Below, piece after piece: positions 41,874-49,637 of a DNA stretch of 64,000 nucleotides (position 1 is the stretch's first letter; each line of letters begins with the position of its first letter). The DNA is from Nostoc sp. NMS2. GTDB taxonomy: Bacteria > Cyanobacteriota > Cyanobacteriia > Cyanobacteriales > Nostocaceae. The translations under genes were made by a program, and so were the position numbers. The stretch covers positions 1 through 64,000 of the forward strand of contig NZ_JABXKH010000135.1 in assembly GCF_017115105.1 (NCBI RefSeq). The letters are read 5' to 3'. A model generated the notes under the pieces. It worked only from the letters and a program-made list of their open reading frames with translations. It searched no databases and was not told where the DNA came from.

Positions 41874-42563
41874 ATGAAACTAAAACTATCTCCTCAAAAC
41901 ATGGACTGCAAGCTACCTCTTTTTCTTGTTATTGAAGACCATCCCGAAGTCGGTCAGAATAACTGCGAGTTTTTGCACATGATAGAAGCTCAGTGTTCTT
42001 GCATTAGCGTGGATACACCTGATAGGGGAATTGAGCAGCTAGAGCTTGAGCTACCGGATTTGGTAGTAGTGGACTTGCAGTTCGGCACTATCGGAGGTGA
42101 GCAGTCAGCAAAGCCAGGTTTAGCACTGCTAAGACAAATTTTTGAGCGTTACCCCACAGTAAATATCCTTGTTTATACCAGCGAACCTAATTTTTTAAGG
42201 CAACTAGCACCGCAGATTGGTAAACACCAAGGGGGTTTTGTAGTTGTGAACAAGATGGAAAGACGGAGCGCCTTTCTGGAAGGCGTTCGCAGCGCCCTAG
42301 ATGGACAACTCAAAGTCCATCGGGAACTGATGAAAGAAATGCAATTGACTCAGCAGGATCTGGAAATTTTAGACTTGTTATGCAATCATGCGCTAACAGA
42401 CCAAGCGATCGCCGAGCGGATGCATGTATCCCATAAAACGGCTCAGAACTATGTGCAGCGTCTCAAGGCAAAGCTGGATATCGAGCATCTTGATGGGCAG
42501 AATATAAACCCTCGCATCGCTGTTTGCATGGCAGCTATTGGACGCAAGCTAATTGTTTATTGA
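41874..42563 (+). CDS. NarL/LuxR-type response regulator
   Basis: 229 residues from the ATG (a TTG three codons upstream is less likely). The receiver domain (about 12-130) has acidic VIEDHPEV, acceptor Asp in LVVVDLQFG and Lys in VVVNKMERR. The LuxR-type helix-turn-helix (about 155-215) reads LTQQDLEILDLLCNHALTDQ, AIAERMHVSHKTAQNYVQRL. It ends seven bases inside the convergent CHASE2 kinase gene, whose HisKA_3 type is the normal partner of NarL regulators, so they are the probable pair. Three HIP1 sites lie in the upstream 200 bases. Confidence 0.88.
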   Translation: MKLKLSPQNMDCKLPLFLVIEDHPEVGQNNCEFLHMIEAQCSCISVDTPDRGIEQLELELPDLVVVDLQFGTIGGEQSAKPGLALLRQIFERYPTVNILVYTSEPNFLRQLAPQIGKHQGGFVVVNKMERRSAFLEGVRSALDGQLKVHRELMKEMQLTQQDLEILDLLCNHALTDQAIAERMHVSHKTAQNYVQRLKAKLDIEHLDGQNINPRIAVCMAAIGRKLIVY

Positions 42564-44563
42564 AAAATACTTGAGTTTTGGATTTTGTCGTCAGTAGCAT
42601 TCTTTAAAATCCAAGTGAGTGTTACCTGGATTCCGCCATCGGCTGAATGAACTCGCTCCCAATATCCGTCTGGTAGTTCCGCAGCAATAGTAGCCATCAA
42701 TTTTGTGCCGTAACCACCACTGTGTAATCTGATGCTGGTGCTTTTCAAAACAACAGGCTTAGGTTCAGTTAGATCATTTTTAATGATTAGCGTACATAAG
42801 GTTCCTTCTTGAAACAAACTAACTCTAACTTGGGTTGCAGTACCGTTTGGAGGTTGGGCATGACGAATGACGTTAGCGATCGCCTCTTTAAAGAAGCGAA
42901 AAATATCTTCACGGGCATCTATCCAAGTACTGTCTGATTCAGGCTCTAAAAGAGGTTGCAGGTGAGCATCAACTTTGAGTGTTAATTCTCCTGAACTAAC
43001 AAGTTGTTGTAGCTGCTGTTGAATTCCCTTGTCTAAACCTGTTTGCAATTCTGGTGTAACCTCTAGTTTTTCCGCCATAGTGCGAGTATTGCGGAGTTGA
43101 TCGCGAAGATTGCGCCCAACCGCTTCTAGCCTATCTAATAAGGGGTTGGGATTTATCGCTGGATGTTTAATAGCTAGAAGTTCGACACCATCCATGACGA
43201 GTTTGAGTTCTTGTAGAGGGCCGTCATGAATGTCGGTTGCTACTCGATGGAGTAGCTTCCGTGCCTGAGAGAGGACTGCTTGTCGTTCAGCTAGTTTTCG
43301 TCGCTGGTGGATCAGTTGTTGTTGTTTATGCCAAAACCGCAAACAGACAGCTACAGATGCACCCGTTCCGATCCAGGTTAAGATTGGTATTGCTAAAGGT
43401 GTAATCAGCCCTTGCCAAGAAAATAGAACACTGAAAATAATATAACCTCCAACAACCCCTAGAGAAAGCCAACTCTTTGAACGGATAGTGGGTTCAGATC
43501 CGTTTTTGAATATCCCGGAAGTCAGTATTAAACTAAAAAACACTGCACCCAGGGTAGTGATTGTATAGTCAAACCATTCGGAAGAGGTTCTCAGAAATGA
43601 ATCCGTCATCAAATTGCCGATCAAATTGGCTTGTACCTCTGCAACTGACATGCGATCGCCAAAAGGAGAGGAAATCCCAAATGAGACTAAATCTTCTCTA
43701 GGCAAATCAATCACCACCAGTTTGTTGCGAACCTTTTGAGCTTCTGGAGTGGTAGGAGCGCTACATTGAGTCAATTGTGCAGAAGTTGAATTACAAAAAG
43801 ATGAAATATTGAGGTGAGGAAATGTTCCAGCAGGGCCATAGAAATTTATCCCAACGGCGGTTTCAGATAAAAGTATTTGCTCACTTTGGGTAATCTGAGT
43901 CAGTGCTTTATTATCTAGAGGTGAAGAAAATTTTTCTAAGGCTAGTACCGCAACTGATTTTAATTCTTGAGTTTCTTGAATGTTTTCTACATAAACAAAG
44001 TATCCTGCCAAGTTTGCTTGACGAGATGGACTGGTTAAACTTTGAAGGGCAGTCTCGTACTCGAAAAATCCATGCACTTGCTCTGGAGAAATTAATGGTT
44101 GAATTCTGTTGTCATCAAATGGTAGCAGATGATAGTAAATAGATAATGCTGAAGGAACTGATTGAGAAAGTCTTTTAGTATAAGTGACTAATACAATTTG
44201 ATGGGTGTATTTTTTTATCAGATCCTTCAAGGGATTTTCTAAACTACTATCAAGAGGTCGCCTCAAGGAATTAGGTAGGTTCAAAACTACAACATTAGCT
44301 CCTTCGTCCATGAGCCGCTTGACTAGATTGGCATAGAACTTGTGTTCAGGTTTATGGATTGGTCGATCAATTGTAACTAAGAGGATTTCGCTGGGTAAAG
44401 CGCTGGGTTTGTGGAGCCGTGTTAGACTATCTTGAATCTTAAGCTCTAGTTTTTCAACAATAGGTAGCTTGCTAAATACTGCATTGAAAAGGAAACTCCA
44501 GACAACACCCAAACCAATCCCTGTCATTTGCCAAGTGTTAATCGCTCTCAATCTTCTTTCCAT
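42557..44563 (-). CDS. CHASE2 membrane sensor histidine kinase (HisKA_3)
   Basis: A kinase of 668 residues. An N-terminal helix (TGIGLGVVWSFLFNAVF) leads to an exterior CHASE2 domain (LELKIQDSLTRLHKPSALPS, EILLVTIDRP). Three membrane helices follow (about 335-405; TITTLGAVFFSLILTSGIF, LAIPILTWIGTGASVAVCLR). The NarX-type phosphorylation site ATDIHDGPLQELKLVMDG has H446, and the ATPase has EAIANVIRHAQPP and a GGYGTKLM G-box. The usual DNGxG box is replaced by IIKNDLTEPK, so nucleotide binding may be atypical. Its ATG overlaps the stop codon of the upstream small exported protein (TAATG). Confidence 0.9.
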   Translation of the reverse strand: MERRLRAINTWQMTGIGLGVVWSFLFNAVFSKLPIVEKLELKIQDSLTRLHKPSALPSEILLVTIDRPIHKPEHKFYANLVKRLMDEGANVVVLNLPNSLRRPLDSSLENPLKDLIKKYTHQIVLVTYTKRLSQSVPSALSIYYHLLPFDDNRIQPLISPEQVHGFFEYETALQSLTSPSRQANLAGYFVYVENIQETQELKSVAVLALEKFSSPLDNKALTQITQSEQILLSETAVGINFYGPAGTFPHLNISSFCNSTSAQLTQCSAPTTPEAQKVRNKLVVIDLPREDLVSFGISSPFGDRMSVAEVQANLIGNLMTDSFLRTSSEWFDYTITTLGAVFFSLILTSGIFKNGSEPTIRSKSWLSLGVVGGYIIFSVLFSWQGLITPLAIPILTWIGTGASVAVCLRFWHKQQQLIHQRRKLAERQAVLSQARKLLHRVATDIHDGPLQELKLVMDGVELLAIKHPAINPNPLLDRLEAVGRNLRDQLRNTRTMAEKLEVTPELQTGLDKGIQQQLQQLVSSGELTLKVDAHLQPLLEPESDSTWIDAREDIFRFFKEAIANVIRHAQPPNGTATQVRVSLFQEGTLCTLIIKNDLTEPKPVVLKSTSIRLHSGGYGTKLMATIAAELPDGYWERVHSADGGIQVTLTWILKNATDDKIQNSSIFQ

Positions 44564-44952
44564 TACTTCTTAGGCTGGAGGCGATAGAAGACTGTTTGTT
44601 TGGGATTGTATTGCTGCAAATTTACACATAGGTTTTCACCGCATCGTTCAATTTGCCAGGTGGCAGTCTTGGTTTTAATAACCCCATTCAAACTAGGTTC
44701 TGTATTTATTATCCCATCTAATGGGGGGCCGGAAAGCGATTTGACAATATCTCCATCAAATTCTAACTGTAGCTCAACTGAACCGCCCTCTCCAATTCCA
44801 CTTGTAATCCGTCCTGTCCCTTCCCAGATTTGACTCGCACTAACTGGAAGTATCAGTATTCCCAGCAATAGAATTGTTTGAGAAAGTATACAAATTCCGT
44901 AGTTAGAGATCCTCGTTACTAGCTTCCTCTTTAAATAATAAGTTATGTACAT
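44563..44952 (-). CDS. Exported small protein coupled to CHASE2 kinase
   Basis: 129 residues from the ATG at 44952. The open frame extends to 45123 with another hydrophobic stretch (VLCYLYIYFFLLLKI), so an N-terminal extension with a second membrane helix is possible. A signal-like segment, ISQ-free GICILSQTILLLGILILPVS, ends in ASQIWEG. The mature part has FDGDIVKSLSGPPLDG and IERCGENLCVNLQQYNPKQT with two cysteines that could pair. Not recognised as a family. The TAATG overlap couples its translation to the kinase, so it may present a ligand to the CHASE2 domain; that is inference. Confidence 0.65.
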   Translation of the reverse strand: MYITYYLKRKLVTRISNYGICILSQTILLLGILILPVSASQIWEGTGRITSGIGEGGSVELQLEFDGDIVKSLSGPPLDGIINTEPSLNGVIKTKTATWQIERCGENLCVNLQQYNPKQTVFYRLQPKK

Positions 44953-45211
44953 ATAGCACTCTGCTTGATAATAACTACTTTTTTCACTATTATCTTCTAT
45001 TATGCTCAAATATCTTGCGTAAACGCGCAATTTTATTTGCGCTAATTCCTCTATCTTCAGCAGTAAGAAAAAGTAAATATACAAATAACACAAAACAGCG
45101 AATGAAACCGCCCAATAACCCAAATTCTTAAAGGAATTCCTTCCTTGAGAGAGGGGAGGACGTGAACATATCTTCGTTTCTTTTATTCAAATACATTGGA
45201 GTACAATCTAC

Positions 45212-45796
45212 ATGAACTTTAAACAAGTTAGTGCATTATTGTGTGTATCTACAGTTCTTAGCATGAACGTTATTGCAAGCAAAGCTTTGGCTCAAGAACA
45301 GCCTAGTATTCAATTTCTAAAAGCAATAGGCTCTGGTGGATGTGCGATTGGAGATCAGCTTACTGGAAGTGACGGTAGAACATTATCAATCTTTCTTGAT
45401 AATATGATTGCAGAAAATGGTAAGCGTCAAAAGTGTCTTTTACGTGTTGATACTATTATTCCAAGTGGTTTCCACGTGCAAGATGTACAAATACTGTACC
45501 AAGGAAGTACCGAAGTTCCTAAAGGGAAGACAAGTTTAGCCAGAAGCTATATTTTTGCTGGTGGTGTTCTTGGTGTAGCTAAGGCTAAACCTGCACCTAG
45601 CGAATTTACATCTAGCAATCCTCTTTTTCAGACACAAGATGACCTTACTGTTGCATCTGCTTCATGTACTGGTGGACAAGGACAATTAGGCATTAACATC
45701 ATCGCTCAATCCTCAGCAGGAACATCTATTGTTCTTGATTCAGTCGATGCTAATATTGGGGATGTGAAACTTCATATCGATATAGCTCCTTGCTAA
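45212..45796 (+). CDS. Secreted DUF4360-like protein
   Basis: A protein of 194 residues with a signal peptide ending ASKALAQEQ (cut near residue 28). The mature part has GSGGCAIGDQLTGSDGRTLS, RQKCLLRVDTIIPSGFHVQD, ASASCTGGQGQLGINI and a final APC; four cysteines are spaced as in DUF4360 proteins. The role is unknown; such proteins are exported and cysteine-paired. It is divergent from the CHASE2 operon and followed 260 bases later by a lipoprotein of similar layout. Confidence 0.75.
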   Translation: MNFKQVSALLCVSTVLSMNVIASKALAQEQPSIQFLKAIGSGGCAIGDQLTGSDGRTLSIFLDNMIAENGKRQKCLLRVDTIIPSGFHVQDVQILYQGSTEVPKGKTSLARSYIFAGGVLGVAKAKPAPSEFTSSNPLFQTQDDLTVASASCTGGQGQLGINIIAQSSAGTSIVLDSVDANIGDVKLHIDIAPC

Positions 45797-46055
45797 TTTG
45801 CTGATTCTTGTGGGATTAAAGATGATGGTTTTAGTATAAACTTTTATTGTTTAACTAATCTTTAATCCCATATAAAGTAGATTGAAAAATAGGGCAAAAA
45901 TAATAGTATTTTTGAGAAAACTTTATTGCCTGAAAAATAGTAAATACTACTGATTGTTCAGTTTATTGAATCACTTTTTCTATATTTTGCTTAACAATCT
46001 GCGGTATTTTATAAATCCTTTACTATTCCAAATTCCTGTTGATGGAGAGTAGATT

Positions 46056-46580
46056 ATGTTGGCATTAAGTTATACACGTAATTTTTTCATATTAATATGC
46101 TTGTTTTCTTTGGGTTGTTATAATACCAATTCATCTACCGTTGCTACTTCACAAGAAAACCAGCCACAATTTTCTATCAATGATGGATGTAAGATAAATT
46201 TTGATCCTAAAACAAGTGAGTTTAAACTTGCATCTAAAATAACTGTAAGCACACAATCGCCGAGGGCTAGATGTATCATTAGAATCAATACCTCTAATGC
46301 TCAAAAGCAATTTAGGCTCGTGCCTTTAGCTTTAAAAGGTGAAGTAAAGAAAGCACCAGCAACAGTAGCTATTTCATCAATTTTAATTGGCGAACAACAG
46401 CAACCAACTAGTGTGTCTAAAAAATATACAAGTTCTACTAAGTTTGATTTGACCAATCAAATCCCTAAAACTAACTATACAACTAAAGAAAAAAGTGTTT
46501 TAGGAATTAACTTAGTATTAATGACCACCGAAGGAGAATTAGATGTGACAGAGATGAAGTTTGCACTTCAGGAAAAATAA
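46056..46580 (+). CDS. Small lipoprotein, DUF4360-like layout
   Basis: A protein of 174 residues. The lipobox FSLGCYN places the acylated Cys at about residue 21. The mature part has INDGCKINFDPKTSEF and PRARCIIRINTSNAQKQFRL, then an extended tail ending LGINLVLMTTEGELDVTEMK. The order GC-...-RCxIRI-...-LGIN parallels the preceding secreted protein, suggesting a diverged paralogue. GGAG lies before the ATG. The function is unknown; no base composition oddity is seen beyond A/T richness. Confidence 0.68.
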   Translation: MLALSYTRNFFILICLFSLGCYNTNSSTVATSQENQPQFSINDGCKINFDPKTSEFKLASKITVSTQSPRARCIIRINTSNAQKQFRLVPLALKGEVKKAPATVAISSILIGEQQQPTSVSKKYTSSTKFDLTNQIPKTNYTTKEKSVLGINLVLMTTEGELDVTEMKFALQEK

Positions 46581-46982
46581 AATGTGGTTTAACGCTCCTT
46601 TGAGCAAAATATGAAATCTAAATAGTAAATGCGTAGCTATACAGCAATCCTATTTGATTCGTGAAAAATATAGACAAGGAAACGAACCGCCAAGAACGCC
46701 AAGGACGCAAAGGGAAGAAATCTGCGTCCTCTGCGCCTTGGCGGTTCGTTAAAAAATTGACTTTGATAACAGAGTTTTAGCCTTAACTGAACGATCTTGC
46801 ATTATACCCTCCCGAAATAAGTTTCTAATCAAGTCCTTTTTGTATTTTTAACCCCGCTAATATCTGAGTCTAAGCGGGAGATTTATAGTTGTTGTCCTGA
46901 CTCAAGTTGATTCACTCTTGCCACAACTCTTTGCAACAAAGTTTATCGCTGTTTCCCCCCTTCAGCTTATTCTGAAAATATC
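46581..46982. other. Convergent intergenic region with palindromic repeat
   Basis: The region contains a 70-base dispersed palindrome (46681-46750) and a second inverted pair CCCGCTAATATC / AAGCGGG (about 46854-46880). Either could end transcription of the converging genes. No ORF is supported. Confidence 0.55.
46681..46750. repeat. 70-bp palindromic dispersed repeat (CGCCAAGGACGC type)
   Basis: Arms AACGAACCGCCAAG and CTTGGCGGTTCGTT are exact inverses, with GGACGCA / TGCGTCC as a second inner pair. It is followed by AAAAAATTG. This is a common cyanobacterial intergenic palindrome and may work as a bidirectional terminator. Confidence 0.75.
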
Positions 46983-48863
46983 CTAAGTTCCCAACATCTG
47001 CAAGTTATGCAAAGTGGCATAAAGCCCTCCTTCTTGCAGTAGTTCATCGTGACTTCCTTGTTCGATTAATTCGCCACGCTTCAAAACAAAAATCCGGTCT
47101 ACATTGCGAATCGTAGACAGGCGGTGAGCGATAATAATGGCGGTACGTCTGAGCAATAGCTGGTTTAATGCCTCTTGAACTAAAGCTTCTGTCCCGACAT
47201 CTAAACTAGCGGTAGCTTCATCTAATACCAAAATTTGGGGATCGCGAATGGCAGCCCGCGCAAAGGCTAAAAGTTGCTTTTGACCACTAGAAATATTTGT
47301 GCCCCGTTCTCGAAGTTGAGTATCATAACCTTGGGGTAGTTCTTCTATAAATTGGGCAACGTTGGTTTGCTCTGCTGCTTGTTGAATCTGTTCAATGGTA
47401 TAGCCATCTCCTAAAGAAATGTTGCTTTTAACATCGCCAGCAAACAAAAAGCCTTCTTGTAAAATTACTGCCATGTAGCGCCGCAGTTCTGCTTGTGGGA
47501 CTTCTCGAATATCTACCCCATCGATGAGAATGCGTCCTTTGGTGGGTTCATAGAGGCGGCATAAAAGCCGAATGATCGAGGTTTTACCCGCACCTGTGGG
47601 GCCGACTAATGCCACTTTTTCACCAGGATGAATGGTGAAATCTAAGTCTTTAATTACGTAATCATCATTTTTATAAGCAAACCAGACATGATCGAAGCAA
47701 ATCTCTCCCAGTTCAGGCGGGGAAGTGATATCTGGGGATTCTAGATTTGCAACGATTTCGTCTATGTAGCCGAATTTAGCATCAAATATTGAGAAGCGCA
47801 CATTGGCGCGATCGCGGATTTCTATCGGTTCATCTAATATATCGCCTACCCGTTCAATGGCGGTAAAACCAGCTTGAATTACCGTAAATTTTTCGGCAAA
47901 ATCCCTTAAAGGGTCAAATAATCGCTGGGCATATAAGATAAATGCCGATAAAGTCCCAAAAGCTAAACTTTTTCCTAAGAGTAACCAACCACCCATACAC
48001 AAAACAGCTGCGATCGCAATCAGCCCAATCCATTCTAAGGTTGCTGAAATAAATGAATCATAAAAGATGGTTTTATCCATTTGCTGAGTGTAGCGGCTGT
48101 TGGTGGCGCGAAACAGTTCGGCATTAAATTTTTCCCTGCGGAATAACTGCACTACGTTAATGCCAAGGACATTTTCTTGTAGCTGTGAGTTCAATATAGA
48201 AAGTTCTTCCCGCCCTTTGTAGTTGGCTTTGCGGTACTGTTGCTGAATGTAAACAATTAACCAGGTAACTGGTAACAGCATTAAGAGCAGCAAGCAAGTG
48301 AGTTGCCATTGGATGGAAAACATTAAACCCAAAATCACCAGCATGGAAAACAAATTGGACACGATGCCAATTGCCCCAGTCGAAAAGACATCGCCTAAGA
48401 CTTCCACATCGCTGGTGATTCTGGTAATTAATTTACCTACGGGTGTGCGGTCAAAAAAGCGTACTGCGAGAGATGTTACGTGCTGGAATAAGTCTTGGCG
48501 AATTGCGGCGGTGATTTGTTGCCCTAATTTTTGTACTAAATAACCCTGGTAGCCTGTCAAAATCAATCGAATTGCGATCGCAACAAACAACAATCCCTCC
48601 AGGATATTTAGCCCTTGGGATAAGGGGCGATTCCTGAGAAATTCGTAAGCGCTTGGTTCATTGCGAATCAGAGAGATAAGTTGGCCAATCAACAGAGGTT
48701 GGACGGCATTAGCCAGGGCGATCGGTATGAGTAGGCACATCGACAGCGCTAATAGTTGTCCGTTACGACGGGCGTAAGGCACTAAACGCAAAAACAACCG
48801 CCAGTCATTTTCACGCCGACGAGGTTGCGTATAAGATTTTTTGAGAGATTGATAGATGCTCAT
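46983..48863 (-). CDS. ABC exporter half-transporter (MsbA/LmrA-like)
   Basis: A protein of 626 residues. The membrane domain of six helices covers about 25-330, with a long ATPase linker (about 350-390). Walker A is GPTGAGKTSIIRLLCRLYEP (about 421-440), the signature NISSGQKQLLAFARAAIRDP and Walker B ILVLDEATASLD. It would homodimerise and export lipids, peptides or drugs; sequence does not tell. It is monocistronic on the minus strand, and the substrate remains unknown. Confidence 0.9.
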   Translation of the reverse strand: MSIYQSLKKSYTQPRRRENDWRLFLRLVPYARRNGQLLALSMCLLIPIALANAVQPLLIGQLISLIRNEPSAYEFLRNRPLSQGLNILEGLLFVAIAIRLILTGYQGYLVQKLGQQITAAIRQDLFQHVTSLAVRFFDRTPVGKLITRITSDVEVLGDVFSTGAIGIVSNLFSMLVILGLMFSIQWQLTCLLLLMLLPVTWLIVYIQQQYRKANYKGREELSILNSQLQENVLGINVVQLFRREKFNAELFRATNSRYTQQMDKTIFYDSFISATLEWIGLIAIAAVLCMGGWLLLGKSLAFGTLSAFILYAQRLFDPLRDFAEKFTVIQAGFTAIERVGDILDEPIEIRDRANVRFSIFDAKFGYIDEIVANLESPDITSPPELGEICFDHVWFAYKNDDYVIKDLDFTIHPGEKVALVGPTGAGKTSIIRLLCRLYEPTKGRILIDGVDIREVPQAELRRYMAVILQEGFLFAGDVKSNISLGDGYTIEQIQQAAEQTNVAQFIEELPQGYDTQLRERGTNISSGQKQLLAFARAAIRDPQILVLDEATASLDVGTEALVQEALNQLLLRRTAIIIAHRLSTIRNVDRIFVLKRGELIEQGSHDELLQEGGLYATLHNLQMLGT

Positions 48864-49065
48864 AGTAAGAGCATTATATTAATGTTTCTAAAAAAATACG
48901 CATGTTTAAAGTAGCCTTTGTCTTACTACCCTGATACCATGCCTGAGATAGAAACTGCAAGACTACTAAGACCTATATGTAGCGTATTATGCTCTAGCTC
49001 TTTCAGAATGGCGATCGGATGATTATCTTGACAATTTGTAAATTTAATTCTGAATTGGGGTAATT

Positions 49066-49596
49066 ATGAAGATAGAAACTGCACGGCTGCGACTAAGGCA
49101 CTTCAATCTCAACGACTTTGATTGTCTATTTCGCCTCTACAGTAATGCAGAAGTCATGAGATATCTGTCGCCAAGAACAAGGGAACAAACTCAGGCAAGT
49201 TTAAGCAAAAATATCCAACAGTGGCAACAACACAACTTTGGGATGTGGGCAGTAATACACAAAGAAACTGGTACAATGATTGGCCGTTGTGGGCTTGGGT
49301 TTCTGGAAAATACGCCGGAAGTTGAGCTTGGCTATGTGTTTGACAAGTCCTATTGGAATATGGGACTGGCGACTGAAGCCTCTGTTGCAACCTTAAAGTT
49401 TGGATTTGAGGAAGTGAAGCTAGATCGGATAGTAGCGATCGCTCATCCAGAAAACATTGCTTCAGTGCGTGTGATTCAAAAGCTAGGGATGAAGTACGAA
49501 AATAATGCTTACTATTACGGTCATGATGTAGTGTACTACGCTATCTCACGCACAGAATGGCAGCCGGATGATTCCCTTTACATTGTGCAATCTTAA
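49066..49596 (+). CDS. GNAT acetyltransferase (RimJ/RimL type)
   Basis: A protein of 176 residues with the opening METARLRLRHF-like MKIETARLRLRHFNLNDFDC, VIHKETGTMIGRCGLGFLEN, the family strand EVELGYVFDKSYWNMGLATE (acetyl-CoA loop) and IVAIAHPENIASVRVIQKLG. It resembles N-terminal ribosomal-protein or antibiotic-type acetyltransferases; the substrate is unknown. Confidence 0.9.
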   Translation: MKIETARLRLRHFNLNDFDCLFRLYSNAEVMRYLSPRTREQTQASLSKNIQQWQQHNFGMWAVIHKETGTMIGRCGLGFLENTPEVELGYVFDKSYWNMGLATEASVATLKFGFEEVKLDRIVAIAHPENIASVRVIQKLGMKYENNAYYYGHDVVYYAISRTEWQPDDSLYIVQS

Positions 49597-49637
49597 AACT
49601 ATCAGTCCTCTACCCAAAAATGTTGCCACTGTTAAAT

